DNA from: Leptolyngbyaceae cyanobacterium CSU_1_3
GTDB taxonomy: Bacteria; Cyanobacteriota; Cyanobacteriia; Leptolyngbyales; Leptolyngbyaceae
Direction of reading: 5' to 3'
Assembly: GCA_012034655.1 (NCBI GenBank)
Contig: JAAUOZ010000012.1
Span: 1-50,741, forward strand
Length of the DNA stretch: 50,741 nucleotides
Below, one piece after another: positions 37,183-47,831 of this stretch; within the stretch, counting starts at the first letter, position 1, and each line of letters starts with the position of its first letter. The position numbers and the translations under genes are program-made. A model generated the notes under the pieces. That model did no database searches, was not told where the DNA came from, and was given only the letters and a program-made list of their open reading frames with translations.

Positions 37183-39669
37183 ATGTTTGAATATTTCACA
37201 GAACAGGCGATCGCTGCCATCATTTACGCGCAAGAAGAAGCCCGTCGCCTGAGACAAAATTCTGTTGGCACTGAGGCGATTTTGTTGGGCTTGCTCAGAC
37301 AGCAAGATACGATCGCTCGATCGGTTTTAACAGAAGCAGGCGTGACTCTGCCATTTGCTCGTCAAGAAGTTGAAAAAATTGTGGGCCGTGGGGCTGGCTC
37401 ATCCCTGGCAGACCTTCCCTTCACGCCCAAAACGCGAGTGCTCTTCGATCACGCCTTAGACGAAGCCCGCCAGCTTGACCATCGCTACGTTCATCCCGAA
37501 CATTTGCTGTTGAGTCTTGTTCAAGACAACCAGGGCGTAGGAGCCAGAGTATTGACCAATCTAGGAGTCAATCTCGCTCAGATTCGCCTAATGATTATCC
37601 GCACTCTTGGAGAAGTGGCGGCCGTTCCGGCGGGTCGCCTCCCCCAAAGCAGCGCCCAGAGCCGTCCTCAACGGACACCCGGCTTAGATGAATTTGGCAC
37701 AAATCTGACCCAGAAAGCAGCCGAGGGCAGACTCGATCCGGTGGTGGGTCGGCAGAAAGAAATCGATCGTGTGATTCAAATTCTCGGTCGCCGCACCAAA
37801 CACAACCCCGTTTTGCTAGGCGAGCCTGGCGTAGGCAAGACGGCGATCGCTGAAGGTTTGGCCTTACGAATTTGCAATCAGGATGTCCCTGAACTGCTGC
37901 AAGGTAAGCAGGTGGTCAGCCTCGACATGGGCAGTTTGCTCGCAGGAACCAAGTTTCGCGGCGAATTTGAAGAGCGCCTGAAGCAGATCATGGAAGAGAT
38001 TCAGCAGGCGGGCAACGTTATTTTGGTGATTGATGAAATTCACACCCTCGTAGGGGCGGGCGGTGTGGGGGGCGGCATGGATGCAGCTAATATTCTCAAG
38101 CCAGCCCTGGCTAGAGGCGCACTGCAATGCATCGGAGCCACCACCTTAGATGAATATCGTCAATATATTGAGCGAGATGCGGCTCTAGAAAGACGATTTC
38201 AACCCGTCACCGTTGGCGCGCCTAGTGTCGAAGAAACGATTGACATTCTCTACGGCTTGCGCGATCGCTACGAGCAACACCATCAACTCACTATCAGCAA
38301 TGCTGCGATCGAAGCGGCGGCCAAGCTTTCAGATCGCTACATTAGCGATCGCTTCTTACCCGACAAGGCAATCGATCTGATTGATGAAGCTGGTTCTCTG
38401 GTGCGCTTGAGATCGACGCAGCGATCGGCGACTAGAGACCTCAAAAAAGAGTTGCGCGACATCACCAAAGCCAAGCAAGCTGCCGTCACAGCCCAAGATT
38501 TTGAAAAAGCAGGCAGCCTGCGCGATCGAGAAATTGAACTAGAAACCATGCTGGTAACTGGGGAGAGCGGCCAAATAGACAGTTCTGCAAAGCGCACCCC
38601 CTCTGTGTCTCCAGTGGTGACAGAAGAAGACATTGCTCAGGTGGTCTCAGCCTGGACGAGCATTCCGGTAAATCGCCTCACCGAATCAGAGTCGGTGCTG
38701 TTGTTGCACCTCGAAGACACCCTGCACGAACGCATCGTGGGACAAAATGAAGCCGTGACAGCCGTCGCACGATCGATCAAACGGGCGCGAGTTGGGCTGC
38801 AAAGTCCCGATCGTCCGATCGCCAGTTTCATCTTTTCTGGGCCCACGGGCGTAGGCAAAACAGAACTTGCAAAAGCTCTCGCTGCCACGGTTTTCGGCTC
38901 CGAAGCAGCGATGATCCGTCTGGATATGTCCGAGTTTATGGAGTCGCACACGGTTTCTAAGCTGATTGGCTCGCCTCCTGGCTATGTGGGCTACGACGAA
39001 GGCGGGCAACTAACCGAGGCAGTTCGGCGTAAACCCTACACGGTGATTCTGTTTGACGAAATCGAGAAGGCGCACCCCGATGTCTTCAACATGCTGCTGC
39101 AACTGCTGGATGAAGGTCGGCTGACCGATGCCAAAGGTCGCACGGTTAGTTTCAAGAACACACTGCTGATCATGACTTCTAATGTCGGCTCTAAGGTGAT
39201 CGAGAAAGGTGGCTCAGGGCTGGGCTTTGAAGTGACAGGCGGCTCGTCTGAAGCGGTGCAATACAATCGGGTACGATCGCTGGTTAATGATGAGTTGAAA
39301 AATTACTTCCGTCCAGAATTTCTAAATCGGCTGGATGAGATCATCGTCTTCCGGCAGTTGTCTCGCGAGGAAGTCACGCAAATTGCCGATCTGCTGCTCC
39401 AAGAGGCAGCCCATCGCTTGAGCGAGCAAGGCATTCACCTGCAAGTCAGCGATCGCTTCAAGGCTCAAGTGGTCAACGAAGGTTACAGTCCCAGCTATGG
39501 GGCGCGTCCTCTGCGGCGGGCGATCGCTCGTCTGCTCGAAGACAGTCTTGCTGAGGCCTTCCTGGCGGGGCAAATTCAGGCGGGTGATACGGCGATCGTT
39601 GATGTCAATCCAGAAGGTCAAACTGAGGTCAAGGCAGAAAAACCACGGGTTGCGGTGAGTGTGGGGTAG
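37183..39669 (+). CDS. clpC: ATP-dependent chaperone/protease subunit ClpC
   Basis: An 828-residue Hsp100 protein. The N domain (1-145) has two Clp_N repeats ([36 protein letters not shown]). AAA module 1 has Walker [10 protein letters not shown] and Walker [12 protein letters not shown]. The middle region is the short ClpC-type M-domain with a UVR motif ([16 protein letters not shown]), not the long ClpB coiled coil. AAA module 2 has GPTGVGKTE and [11 protein letters not shown]. It unfolds substrates and passes them to ClpP with adaptors. The 5' ATG 37183 is preceded by AGGAGAAAGTCTCA. It is monocistronic, facing the anti-sigma gene. Confidence 0.95.
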   Translation: MFEYFTEQAIAAIIYAQEEARRLRQNSVGTEAILLGLLRQQDTIARSVLTEAGVTLPFARQEVEKIVGRGAGSSLADLPFTPKTRVLFDHALDEARQLDHRYVHPEHLLLSLVQDNQGVGARVLTNLGVNLAQIRLMIIRTLGEVAAVPAGRLPQSSAQSRPQRTPGLDEFGTNLTQKAAEGRLDPVVGRQKEIDRVIQILGRRTKHNPVLLGEPGVGKTAIAEGLALRICNQDVPELLQGKQVVSLDMGSLLAGTKFRGEFEERLKQIMEEIQQAGNVILVIDEIHTLVGAGGVGGGMDAANILKPALARGALQCIGATTLDEYRQYIERDAALERRFQPVTVGAPSVEETIDILYGLRDRYEQHHQLTISNAAIEAAAKLSDRYISDRFLPDKAIDLIDEAGSLVRLRSTQRSATRDLKKELRDITKAKQAAVTAQDFEKAGSLRDREIELETMLVTGESGQIDSSAKRTPSVSPVVTEEDIAQVVSAWTSIPVNRLTESESVLLLHLEDTLHERIVGQNEAVTAVARSIKRARVGLQSPDRPIASFIFSGPTGVGKTELAKALAATVFGSEAAMIRLDMSEFMESHTVSKLIGSPPGYVGYDEGGQLTEAVRRKPYTVILFDEIEKAHPDVFNMLLQLLDEGRLTDAKGRTVSFKNTLLIMTSNVGSKVIEKGGSGLGFEVTGGSSEAVQYNRVRSLVNDELKNYFRPEFLNRLDEIIVFRQLSREEVTQIADLLLQEAAHRLSEQGIHLQVSDRFKAQVVNEGYSPSYGARPLRRAIARLLEDSLAEAFLAGQIQAGDTAIVDVNPEGQTEVKAEKPRVAVSVG

Positions 39670-39742
39670 AGAGCAGGGATGAAGGATGAGGGAGCAGGTC
39701 AGCCAGACCTTTTCCCGATTCCCTCGGACGATCGCGCCTTAA

Positions 39743-40519
39743 TTAATTGACAACTGCCCCCTGCATCACCAATTGACCTGCCGGGACAGGGGGAGCAGTG
39801 CTCGACTCGGTCGTGATCAACATCTGAGCAACTGCCCCACGACAGCCTGCATCTGGTGGAGAAAGGCGAACCGTTGAACCCGTCGATCGCGATGTGAATT
39901 GACCACAATAGAGCGGCTTTGAGTTTGCGTCAGGCATAGCCCAGAGACGATAAGCCTGCCCCACAGGCAATTCTGGTAGGTTTTGCACCAGCACCACGAT
40001 CGCATCCTGACTCGAATTGACTACCAAGCTACCCGACGCGCTGGTTGCGTTCTCAGTCCCCTGGAGGGCATAGGCGACAATGCTAGGGTTTTCGAGGGCC
40101 GTCACCAGTGCTTGCGTATCTTGAACTTCTCGCCTCAGGCGCAAATTGTCAGCCAGGAGAGCGATCGTGGTCATGGCGGCAAGGGTTCCTCCTACCTGTA
40201 GCCACAAATTGCGACGAGAATGATCAGCCGATCGGGGTGTGTCTGCACGCAGAGCACGATCGAAGGGCAGCACATTGCTGGGTGGCGGGTCAACCTGTTC
40301 TAGCTGCTCAAAGAGGCGATGCTTGAGATCTGGGGCGATCGAAATCTCGTCTACACCATAGGAAAGGGCAGCAACCGAAGCTTCTAGTTCGGCAAGCTCG
40401 ACTGCCAAATCAGGAGATGCGGCAACCTGTTCTTCTACCCAACGGCGCTGCGATTCGTCTAGCAGTCCGAGGGCGTACAGGGGAGCCAGTTCACAAAAAC
40501 AACGGTCTTCGGCGTTCAT
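39743..40519 (-). CDS. RskA-type anti-sigma factor
   Basis: A 258-residue membrane anti-sigma factor. The N-terminal cytoplasmic part (CELAPLYALGLLDESQRRWV, ELEASVAALSYG) matches the anti-sigma domain layout. A single membrane helix (WLQVGGTLAAMTTIALLA) is at about 105-123. The periplasmic RskA domain has SQDAIVVLVQNLPELPVGQA, YRLWAMPD and LVMQGAVVN. The HxxxCxxC zinc motif is absent. No ECF sigma gene lies upstream, where the usual partner is found; the neighbour is divergent and unrelated. Confidence 0.85.
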   Translation of the reverse strand: MNAEDRCFCELAPLYALGLLDESQRRWVEEQVAASPDLAVELAELEASVAALSYGVDEISIAPDLKHRLFEQLEQVDPPPSNVLPFDRALRADTPRSADHSRRNLWLQVGGTLAAMTTIALLADNLRLRREVQDTQALVTALENPSIVAYALQGTENATSASGSLVVNSSQDAIVVLVQNLPELPVGQAYRLWAMPDANSKPLYCGQFTSRSTGSTVRLSPPDAGCRGAVAQMLITTESSTAPPVPAGQLVMQGAVVN

Positions 40520-40822
40520 TCTACGATCGTGATTAATACTATTATCCTAGCTTGTGAAGTTTCTGGAAAGCGGAATGGGCAAAGGATCGTGTTGAGAGTG
40601 CGATCGATTTCTATTTGGAGTCGTTCAATTACTCCGTTCTGACCAGTAGTACGCTCAAAGGTTCCATCTGGTTCTCATTGTCTCATTAATGTGAGTGGGG
40701 AATTGGGCGAAGACATTGTGTATTCATCAGGGCGCGGCAACAAGATTGCAGAGGATGCGTCTTGTGGATCATCGTGCCATTGAGCATGACGTTTTAGTTC
40801 AACTATTCAACCCTATTCTGCG
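40520..40822. other. Divergent intergenic region
   Basis: 303 bases between the anti-sigma gene and the small secreted protein. I see no gene and no clear sigma-type promoter boxes. Confidence 0.4.
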
Positions 40823-41188
40823 ATGAGATATTTAATGCTTTTAGTGCTGCTCGGTTTGCCTGTCACAATTAATGCGTCTGCGATCGCTCAAACCAACAAT
40901 CCTTCTTTAGACGCAAAATTTAAGGAAATTGAGGGGCTGAGTCGGGCCAAAAATCTGGCTCGGCAAGCGGCGGAGGCAGCTAATGGTGGGCTAGAAATTT
41001 ACCGAGCGGAATATTCGATGCACGGGTTTGCAGCAAGATCGCCCTACCGCGATCAAGGAGATGCCTGGGTCTTTACTTTCAAGGGCGGTATGCCTGGGTC
41101 TGAAACATTGAACATTGAGAGTGAGATCCGGGTAGGTAAGGCGGATTTTGCAACAACAGTGCTCTACAACGGGGTGATTCGTCGGTAA
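40823..41188 (+). CDS. Small secreted protein of unknown function
   Basis: A 121-residue protein. Signal peptide at residues 1-23 (MRYLMLLVLLGLPVTINASA, cleavage near AIAQ). The mature part starts with a helix (DAKFKEIEGLSRAKNLARQA) and ends with a beta sheet (AWVFTFKGGMPGSETLNIES, VRIGKADF-like, TTVLYNGVIRR). I do not recognise the family. Confidence 0.7.
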   Translation: MRYLMLLVLLGLPVTINASAIAQTNNPSLDAKFKEIEGLSRAKNLARQAAEAANGGLEIYRAEYSMHGFAARSPYRDQGDAWVFTFKGGMPGSETLNIESEIRVGKADFATTVLYNGVIRR

Positions 41189-41221
41189 GGGGCGCAATCA
41201 ATTGTAGCCAGAGGATTTTAA

Positions 41222-41239
41222 CCACACCCTAGGGTGTGG
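41222..41239. terminator. 18-bp perfect palindrome after the secreted protein
   Basis: CCACACCCTAGGGTGTGG is self-complementary and lies 34 bases past the stop at 41188. A hairpin is possible with a small loop. No T-tract is adjacent; termination is an inference. The rest of 41189-41425 shows short repeats of AAGTCTCTATC near 41300. Confidence 0.35.
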
Positions 41240-41425
41240 ACAAGTCTAGGTTTTATTGAATCCTCGATCCTTAGGGTGGATACATGACTTGTCTGCAAGT
41301 CTCTATCAAGTCTCTATGTAAATGCCAGGACGATCGTTTTCCTAGAGTCAGCCCCAAAAAATCAAAGCTAGCGGGTGAATCTTAGCAACATGAGATACTA
41401 ATTGTGTTGTGATTAAGCATAGAAA

Positions 41426-42364
41426 ATGGCTGACTCTGCGATCGTCTTTGGCAGCATCAATCTAGATTTGGTTGCCAGAACACCTCGACTACCCAGGGCT
41501 GGGGAGACACTTTTAGGACACAGTTTCTCAACCATTCCGGGCGGAAAAGGAGCCAATCAGGCCGTTGCGATCGCTCGCCTGGGAATATCAACGACCATGG
41601 TGGGTCGAGTGGGTGGCGATCAGTTTGGTCAGCAGCTTTTGAGCAGCCTACAAGCAGAAAAAGTTCATATAGAAGATGTGTTAATTGACAATTCTGCGAG
41701 TTCTGGCGTGGCGATGATTGCAGTAGACGATCGTAGCGAAAATCATATTATCGTGATTGCTGGAGCGAATGGAAACGTCAACGACGACGATATTGAAAGA
41801 TTAATTCCCCATCTAACGCCGGGCAGTCTTTTGTTATTACAGTTAGAGATTCCACTGGCAGTGATCCGGTTGGCGGCTCAAGCTGCCAAAACAGCAGGCG
41901 CAATGGTGATTCTCGACCCAGCCCCGGCTCGATCGGACATTCCTAGCGACCTTTATCCCCTGATTGACATCATCACCCCAAATATTGTCGAAGTCGAACA
42001 ACTCGTTGGGTTTCCGGTCGAAAGTCCGTCTCTCACATCCGAAGCGGCCAGTGTATTACAACAGCGAGGGGTGAAAACTGTGCTGATCAAATTGGGGGAG
42101 AATGGTGGATTTTGCGCCACGCCCGAAGAAGCCTTTTTCTTTCCGGTCTTTCGAGTGGAGGCGATCGATACCGTTGCGGCTGGAGATGCTTTCAATGGTG
42201 GACTCGCGGCTGCCCTTGCCGAAGGATATTCGATTCGAGAAGCCGTCACCTGGGGGGCAGCGGCGGGGGCGCTGTCTGCCACAAAATCAGGAGCGCAGTC
42301 TTCGTTGCCCGATCGTCAGACGCTCATGGAGTTTCTAGAGCAACGGTTGGGAGGTGAAGCGTGA
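41426..42364 (+). CDS. rbsK: Ribokinase (PfkB family sugar kinase)
   Basis: A 312-residue PfkB-family kinase. N-terminal AIVFGSINLDLVARTPRLPR, substrate-binding GGKGANQAVAIARLG, and C-terminal catalytic ATP motif DTVAAGDAFNGGLAAALAEG with the base Asp in AAGD. The length and GGKGANQAVA fit ribokinase (D-ribose + ATP to ribose-5-phosphate) rather than fructokinase. No ribose transporter is nearby. ATG 41426 is the only start in the conserved range. Confidence 0.88.
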   Translation: MADSAIVFGSINLDLVARTPRLPRAGETLLGHSFSTIPGGKGANQAVAIARLGISTTMVGRVGGDQFGQQLLSSLQAEKVHIEDVLIDNSASSGVAMIAVDDRSENHIIVIAGANGNVNDDDIERLIPHLTPGSLLLLQLEIPLAVIRLAAQAAKTAGAMVILDPAPARSDIPSDLYPLIDIITPNIVEVEQLVGFPVESPSLTSEAASVLQQRGVKTVLIKLGENGGFCATPEEAFFFPVFRVEAIDTVAAGDAFNGGLAAALAEGYSIREAVTWGAAAGALSATKSGAQSSLPDRQTLMEFLEQRLGGEA

Positions 42365-42436
42365 AGCGGTTTGACTGATGCCATTTTGGGCTTTAGAGGG
42401 GCAATTTTAGAGTCTAGTTCTTTGCTAGAAATCTCC

Positions 42437-42985
42437 TTAGAGATAGGGTTGCGGGCAATAAAAGGTCAAAGCGGTACTTCCATATCGTTTTTGACGACAA
42501 ATTTCTAACCCGGAAATCTCAAAATTTAGACCATCAGAATTATGTTCAACTGCCAACTCTCCAGTGGGTGATAGAAGTTGATGGTGGACGATCGCCGTCA
42601 TCACAGGTTGATATAGCCCACTTGCATAGGGTGGGTCAAAATAGATGCGATCGAACTTCCGTCCTTCTAGCTTTGCCAACTGTTTCACCACATCGCCGCG
42701 CAAAATTTCAAACCTCTGCTCTGCTTGGGCAACTTGCTGCCAATTTTGCTGAATGACGGCACAAGCTCGATTCGATTGTTCAACACCGACGACCACCGCA
42801 GCGCCACGACACAGCGCCTCTGCCCCCATCGATCCGCTCCCTGTGCACAGATCTAGCCAGTTAGCCTCTGCGATCGTGCCTTGCCAGATATTAAACAGCG
42901 CCTCGCGAACTCGTGCGATCGTGGGGCGAGTTTCTGTCCCTGGTAGGGTTTTGATCAATCGATTGCCATAAATCCGCAGACTCAT
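42437..42985 (-). CDS. rsmD: 16S rRNA (guanine(966)-N2)-methyltransferase RsmD
   Basis: A 182-residue protein that methylates G966 in 16S rRNA of the 30S subunit. Contains GNRLIKTLPGTETRPTIARV (N-terminal family motif), WLDLCTGSGSMGAEALCRGA (SAM motif I) and the DPPY motif in FDRIYFDPPYASG. Starts 17 bases after hisH, so the two are probably co-transcribed, a known pairing in cyanobacteria. Confidence 0.92.
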   Translation of the reverse strand: MSLRIYGNRLIKTLPGTETRPTIARVREALFNIWQGTIAEANWLDLCTGSGSMGAEALCRGAAVVVGVEQSNRACAVIQQNWQQVAQAEQRFEILRGDVVKQLAKLEGRKFDRIYFDPPYASGLYQPVMTAIVHHQLLSPTGELAVEHNSDGLNFEISGLEICRQKRYGSTALTFYCPQPYL

Positions 42986-43002
42986 TCAAGAAAACTCATT
43001 AA

Positions 43003-43647
43003 TTATCGACTGCTGACCAATGCTTGAGCATTCACCTGGGCAACGAAGTTAGAAAGAATTTGTAACCCGTAGGTAGATGACTTTTCGGGATGAAATTGGA
43101 CGGCTACAAGATTATCTTTTGTAATGGCAGCAGTAATAGTTTGAGTCCCATGAGTGACCGTTGCCGATTGCACTTTTGTATCACAAGGGGCAACATAATA
43201 AGAATGCACAGAGTAGACCCAAGGGTTCTCCGGAAGCTGCTTCCAGAGAACGCAGTCAGGCTGTGTAAACTGGAGTTGATTCCAACCCATGTGGGGAATT
43301 GTGATGCTAGGTTCGTGACGAAATCGCTTTACCTGACCGGGGATTATACCCAATCCGGGTTCTGTGCCTTCTTCGCTGGCATCAAACAACAGTTGTAAGC
43401 CGAGACAGATACCCAAAAAGGGTCTGCCGCTAGAGATTGCGTCTCGAATGGGTTGTTCAAGCTGGCGCGATCGCAAGTGCTGCATTGCTGGGTCAAAAGC
43501 GCCCACGCCGGGGAGAATGATCGCATCTGCTTGGGTTATTTCTGTAGGGGAATCTGTAATATTTGGAGTTGCACCTGCCTGTTCTAAGCCTTTGCAGACA
43601 GAGTGCAAATTGCCCATATCATAATCAATGACAGCGATCACAGTCAT
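43003..43647 (-). CDS. hisH: Imidazole glycerol phosphate synthase subunit HisH
   Basis: 214 residues from ATG 43647 (MTVIAVIDYDMGNLHSV). An upstream start at 43746 would run into the divergent gene and add non-family sequence. A class I glutamine amidotransferase with nucleophile GICLGLQLLF, and the His-Glu pair in VAVQFHPEKSS. It supplies ammonia to HisF in histidine biosynthesis. First gene of the hisH-rsmD unit, with 48 bases to the divergent peptidase-like gene. Confidence 0.95.
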   Translation of the reverse strand: MTVIAVIDYDMGNLHSVCKGLEQAGATPNITDSPTEITQADAIILPGVGAFDPAMQHLRSRQLEQPIRDAISSGRPFLGICLGLQLLFDASEEGTEPGLGIIPGQVKRFRHEPSITIPHMGWNQLQFTQPDCVLWKQLPENPWVYSVHSYYVAPCDTKVQSATVTHGTQTITAAITKDNLVAVQFHPEKSSTYGLQILSNFVAQVNAQALVSSR

Positions 43648-43695
43648 ACTTACAGATTCTCCACAGCGTTTACTATTTAGATTGTAACCTTTGCT

Positions 43696-44220
43696 ATGGT
43701 GCAGAAAATTCTTTTCACGTCCTTCGACACTTGGCGATCGCATCAATTCTCTAACTCTTCAGATGATTTATTAGATCTGATGATCAAAAGAAACTTGCTG
43801 CCTGAACATTGCTATTTTTTGAGAAAAGTTATCGTTGATTTTGATCTTGCACCCCAACACGTCATTTCTACAATGGTGCAACTAGAGCCAGATATCACTA
43901 TTTGTTGTGGCATGGCAGAAGGGCGGACGGAGTTATCGATCGAGTCTCATGGTAAGTTTCGAGACGAGCAATTAGCAACTCAATTGAATCTTGAACAACT
44001 CCTTGAAGGAACGATCGCCACCCAGATCAGCCATGATGCAGGCAACTTTGTTTGTAATCATCTTTATTACTCAGTGTTGAAATATATTCAAACAGCAAAG
44101 TTAAATCATCACTGTCTATTTTTGCATATACCTATGTTGAGCGAGAAAAATATAGACACGATCGTGCAGGATTTTTTGACGATCGTCGAACGAATTAATA
44201 TCAGAGCAAATTTGATCTGA
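43696..44220 (+). CDS. Pyroglutamyl-peptidase-like (peptidase C15) protein
   Basis: A 174-residue protein with all three C15 catalytic positions in order: Glu in GMAEGRTELSIE, Cys in HDAGNFVCNHLYYSVL, His in CLFLHIPML. It is shorter than the usual 200-215 residues, with the substrate loops compact. It would remove N-terminal pyroglutamate from peptides. It is followed by the DUF3370 gene without a gap (start 9 bases after the stop). Confidence 0.8.
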   Translation: MVQKILFTSFDTWRSHQFSNSSDDLLDLMIKRNLLPEHCYFLRKVIVDFDLAPQHVISTMVQLEPDITICCGMAEGRTELSIESHGKFRDEQLATQLNLEQLLEGTIATQISHDAGNFVCNHLYYSVLKYIQTAKLNHHCLFLHIPMLSEKNIDTIVQDFLTIVERINIRANLI

Positions 44221-44229
44221 TTGGCATTT

Positions 44230-45623
44230 ATGATAAAATCCGCTCACTCTTCGTTGACTTTACGCCTGATAATGTTCTCATTTTTGACAGCTTTGACTCT
44301 AGCTCAAGTCCCTGCAAATCTTCCGCCCAAAGAGATTATTAAACTTCAAGAAGTTCGCGCCCTACCGGGACAACTTGACTCAGTGTTGGTATTCAACAGC
44401 AACAGCCCCGAAGTTGTGCAAACAGAAGGAATTTTACTGTCTACCTTTCCCCCCACGGGTAAACAAGTGCCCTCTGCTCACCTCGATCAGGCATTTGTAG
44501 GCCGGTTTGACATCTTTGCACACCACATCGCCAAAGCACTGACACCCCAAGATTTGCGAACGTTATATCTCGGCATTCTGTTACACAACCCTGGACAAGA
44601 ACCTGTCACCGTTGATATCTTGCAAGCTGCTAGCTACCTTAGCCAACCTGATGCACCCTTTGTTGAGTTGCCTTCGTTTATCGAGAACCCAACCGGAAAT
44701 GTATTTGCTGGGCCCGGTAGTCGGGCGATGAGTGATGTGTTGCGCGGCGATCGTCAAGATATCTTCCCAGCGCAGATCATCATTCCGCCCGGAGAGAGCC
44801 GCATGGTCTTGAATTTGCCGATTCCAGTCAAGCCGCTAATGCCACCATTGAATGGTCGATCGACGCTAATGCGACTTCGTAGCACAGGCAAAGTGCATAT
44901 CGCCAGTTTGGGAATGTTCGCCAAAAATAATCCTGATGGTAATGAACGTGCACCCAGTCTGCAAGAATGGCAAACCCTTCTCGATCGAGGCAATTTAGCA
45001 GAGCCTCGCGACAAGCCTGCTACCCCCCTTTCTCAGACGGCAGGCGCGTTTGCCTATGGGCGCGTAGCGGGGGTGGGCATAGGGTCGCGGTGGGTAGGTC
45101 AATGGTAGATGGGGGAAGCGATCGACTCCAAATTCCTAGCCCTGGTCAGGCTTTTTCCTATGGACTCAGTTTATTACATCGCGGCACAATGGGCACGGGT
45201 CAAAATCAGACGGCACAGTTGATCAGACGCTACCCTGACACTGCCTACGAAGCGCATGGAAACTATGCTATTGAATATAACTTGTCTATGCCCTTGCACA
45301 ATGCCACCGATCGCAACCAGACCCTTACCATTGCCCTAGAAAATCCTCTCAAACGAGAAGATACAAAACAAGGGCTGCGATTTTTTGACCCACTGCCACG
45401 ATCGGTTTTCTTCCGGGGTACGGTGCGGTTACGCTACAAAGACGATGCAGGGCTACCCAAAACGCGCTATGTGCATCTGGTGATGCGGCGAGGGCAAACA
45501 GGAGAGCCGTTAGCTACGCTGAGCCTGAAACCCGATGAACGTCGCCTGGTTGAATTTGACTTTATCTATCCCCCCGATGCTACGCCGCCACAGGTTTTAA
45601 CCGTCAGAACCCTAGAAAATTAA
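44230..45623 (+). CDS. DUF3370 domain protein (single frameshift)
   Basis: A cyanobacterial DUF3370 exported protein of about 464 residues with a signal peptide (LTLRLIMFSFLTALTLAQV). The first frame has IIKLQEVRALPGQLDSVLVF, VPSAHLDQAFVGRFDIFAHH and stops at 45108; the second frame continues GQAFSYGLSLLHRGTMGTGQ and GNYAIEYNLSMPL. One A added near CAATGG at 45100-45104 joins them; total divisible by three. ATG 44230 is preferred over TTG 44221. The function is unknown; the 3' end overlaps the convergent gene by 4 bases. Confidence 0.75.
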
Positions 45624-46948
45624 GCCCGTTGGAACCCCTTGGTTGCTTTCTTTTCACCCTTTTTGGGCTGAGATTTTGTCACCTCGGCAAGGGCTTCCTG
45701 AAACAAGTTGTGTAAATGAATTGGCACACTTGCAATTTCAGGAAGTTCCGGCTCAAGAGGCTTGTTGTACGATCGCAGCAGCCTATCTAAATCGCTTTTT
45801 AGCTGAAATTCTGGCTTCTGCAAAAACTCGCGCAATAGTTTCTCTAACTCAAGTGCATGGGTTTCTGCCAATCGATGCCAAACAAACGCATTCACCGTTG
45901 CATCTTCTAAATACTTGCGAATTAATTTATCCGATCCTTTCACCGTTTGCCAGTTGTCTGACTTCAACAAATCAATAAACTGTTGATAGGTGGTTAACAG
46001 GGTCTGTCCCCATTGAGCATGGGCTAACACCGTCACCTGTTCTGCTTTTTTCAAGTCGGGAGGCAACTCGATTTTGGGGACGGCCATTTTCAGCGATTCT
46101 TTGCTTTTAAGCATCTTGGCGGCGGCTTGAGAATCCATTCCCATTGCTTCGGCAACCTCGCCCAATTCTTCATCCGTCATGCCTGAATCTGTTGCCATTT
46201 CTGCCAGCGACTTAGAAGCGTCAATTCCGGCGGCATCTAAGCTGCGTTGGGTCATGAAGTCTTGAAATTCAGCAATCTTTTTGCTGAGTTGGTAGCCAGG
46301 AAGTGTTATCTCATCGCTGCCAAAAAAGTCGAGAAAATCTTGATGATAGCGATCGACCGACTTCCAAGCTTCTGCTAACAATTCGGGTGCGTCGCCATAC
46401 AAATCATGTTTGTAGTTTTGCTTGAAGTTGCCGATCGCGACTGCTAACTTTGGCTTTCCCAAATTTCCCATTTGTATATATGGGCTAAAAAACGTCCAGT
46501 AATCGTCAACGGGTGCAATTCGTGTTAATAAAATTTCTCCTGGCTTCAAACGTGATGTATCTTCTAACATTGCCAGATTGTTAGGTTTAGCAATGTAAGT
46601 TTTATTGGTCAGCCAGTTTCTTAGCTCAAACCCATCAGATAGAATTTGTTGAATTGAGAATAAACCCGTGAAGTTTCGCTTCCAATTGACCAGCAAGGTA
46701 CGATCGATCTCTAATAAATCTGATGCATGTTCAACAAACAGATCCAACGGCGTTTTGTCGCCCACCTGCCCCCTGCTCAAAAAGGTATCTACCGCCAGAT
46801 CACGCTGCTTAGAATCTTTTTGTTGTGACTTGGCCAACTGTTCTGCTGTGAAGCTTTCCAGAGCCGTCGCTAGGTCTCCCTCAGCGTCGTAGACAAAATT
46901 AGTCAGTGCCAGTTTAAGCACACTCGCCCGCTCTAGAATAGAATTCAC
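45620..46948 (-). CDS. Conserved cyanobacterial protein of unknown function
   Basis: A 442-residue soluble, mostly helical protein with no signal peptide. Segments include DLFVEHASDLLEIDRTLLVN, WKRNFTGLFSI and EILLTRIAPVDDYWTFFSPY. It has a lysine-rich end (KKGEKKATKG). I do not recognise a catalytic motif. The acidic DEELGEVAEAMGMDSQAAAK stretch may be a protein-binding helix pair. Divergent from the YhhQ-type gene, 86 bases away. Confidence 0.7.
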   Translation of the reverse strand: MNSILERASVLKLALTNFVYDAEGDLATALESFTAEQLAKSQQKDSKQRDLAVDTFLSRGQVGDKTPLDLFVEHASDLLEIDRTLLVNWKRNFTGLFSIQQILSDGFELRNWLTNKTYIAKPNNLAMLEDTSRLKPGEILLTRIAPVDDYWTFFSPYIQMGNLGKPKLAVAIGNFKQNYKHDLYGDAPELLAEAWKSVDRYHQDFLDFFGSDEITLPGYQLSKKIAEFQDFMTQRSLDAAGIDASKSLAEMATDSGMTDEELGEVAEAMGMDSQAAAKMLKSKESLKMAVPKIELPPDLKKAEQVTVLAHAQWGQTLLTTYQQFIDLLKSDNWQTVKGSDKLIRKYLEDATVNAFVWHRLAETHALELEKLLREFLQKPEFQLKSDLDRLLRSYNKPLEPELPEIASVPIHLHNLFQEALAEVTKSQPKKGEKKATKGFQRA

Positions 46949-47034
46949 GCTCTAACCTCCAAATTGTCAATTTGACTAGCATAGCCTTCACTGTACCTGT
47001 AGAAAAGCATCTTACGACAGATTTTTTGACTCCT

Positions 47035-47709
47035 ATGACCAAATCGTACAAGCATCTCGATGCAATCACAGCGCTGTTCGTCGCGGTATTGCTAATTTCC
47101 AACATTGCCTCTACTAAGATTGTTGATTTCGGATTGTTCACCTTTGATGGAGGAACATTGCTGTTTCCTCTCAGCTACATTTTTGGTGACGTTTTAACCG
47201 AGGTTTATGGATATCAGCGATCGCGAAAAGTCATTTGGCTGGGGTTCTTCTCAGCATTGTTAATGTCATTCACCCTTACGATCGTTGGAGCACTTCCCCC
47301 GGCAGCCGATTGGTCTCACCAAGCTGCTTATGAGCAAATTCTTGGATTGACTCCTCGCATCGTTGCGGCTAGTCTGATTGCCTATTTTGCAGGTGCATTT
47401 TCTAACTCCTGGATTCTAGCAAAGCTCAAGGTTTTCACCCGTGGCAAATGGCTCTGGAGCCGCACGATCGTCTCTACGCTTGTCGGGCAAATTTTAGACA
47501 CAGGTATCTTTATTCTCATCAGTTTTACGGGAGTCGTTCCCAACTCACTACTGCTGACGCTGATTATTTCCAATTATGTGTTTAAGTGCGGGGTTGAAAT
47601 TCTGTTTACACCCGTAACCTATAGGCTCACAAATTGGCTCAAGCAACAAGAACAAGAAGACTACTACGACACAGAAACCAACTTCAACCCGTTTGGGCTA
47701 CGAAGCTAG
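47035..47709 (+). CDS. Queuosine-precursor transporter (YhhQ / DUF165 family)
   Basis: 224 residues from ATG 47035 (MTKSYKHLDAITALF); a longer form from 46972 adds sequence outside the family. Six predicted membrane helices; family signature NIASTKIVDFGLFTFDGG, FPLSYIFGDVLTEVYGYQRS, and GQILDTGIFILISF. Members import queuine or preQ1 for tRNA modification. No que gene is near. C-terminus is a soluble acidic tail. Confidence 0.9.
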   Translation: MTKSYKHLDAITALFVAVLLISNIASTKIVDFGLFTFDGGTLLFPLSYIFGDVLTEVYGYQRSRKVIWLGFFSALLMSFTLTIVGALPPAADWSHQAAYEQILGLTPRIVAASLIAYFAGAFSNSWILAKLKVFTRGKWLWSRTIVSTLVGQILDTGIFILISFTGVVPNSLLLTLIISNYVFKCGVEILFTPVTYRLTNWLKQQEQEDYYDTETNFNPFGLRS

Positions 47710-47831
47710 GGCGCGTGTTAAACCCCTCTCACTATGCTTTCGCCCCACCCCAGATAGGCATGAGGGATGAACAAATTCTATAGAATCCATTTGGCATCTC
47801 TCAGTCGCTTGAATTAGCGTAAGGAAGGTGA

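Noticed and set aside
37070..37252. Small open frame overlapping the clpC start
   Set aside because: Out of frame with clpC, basic low-information sequence and no ribosome site.
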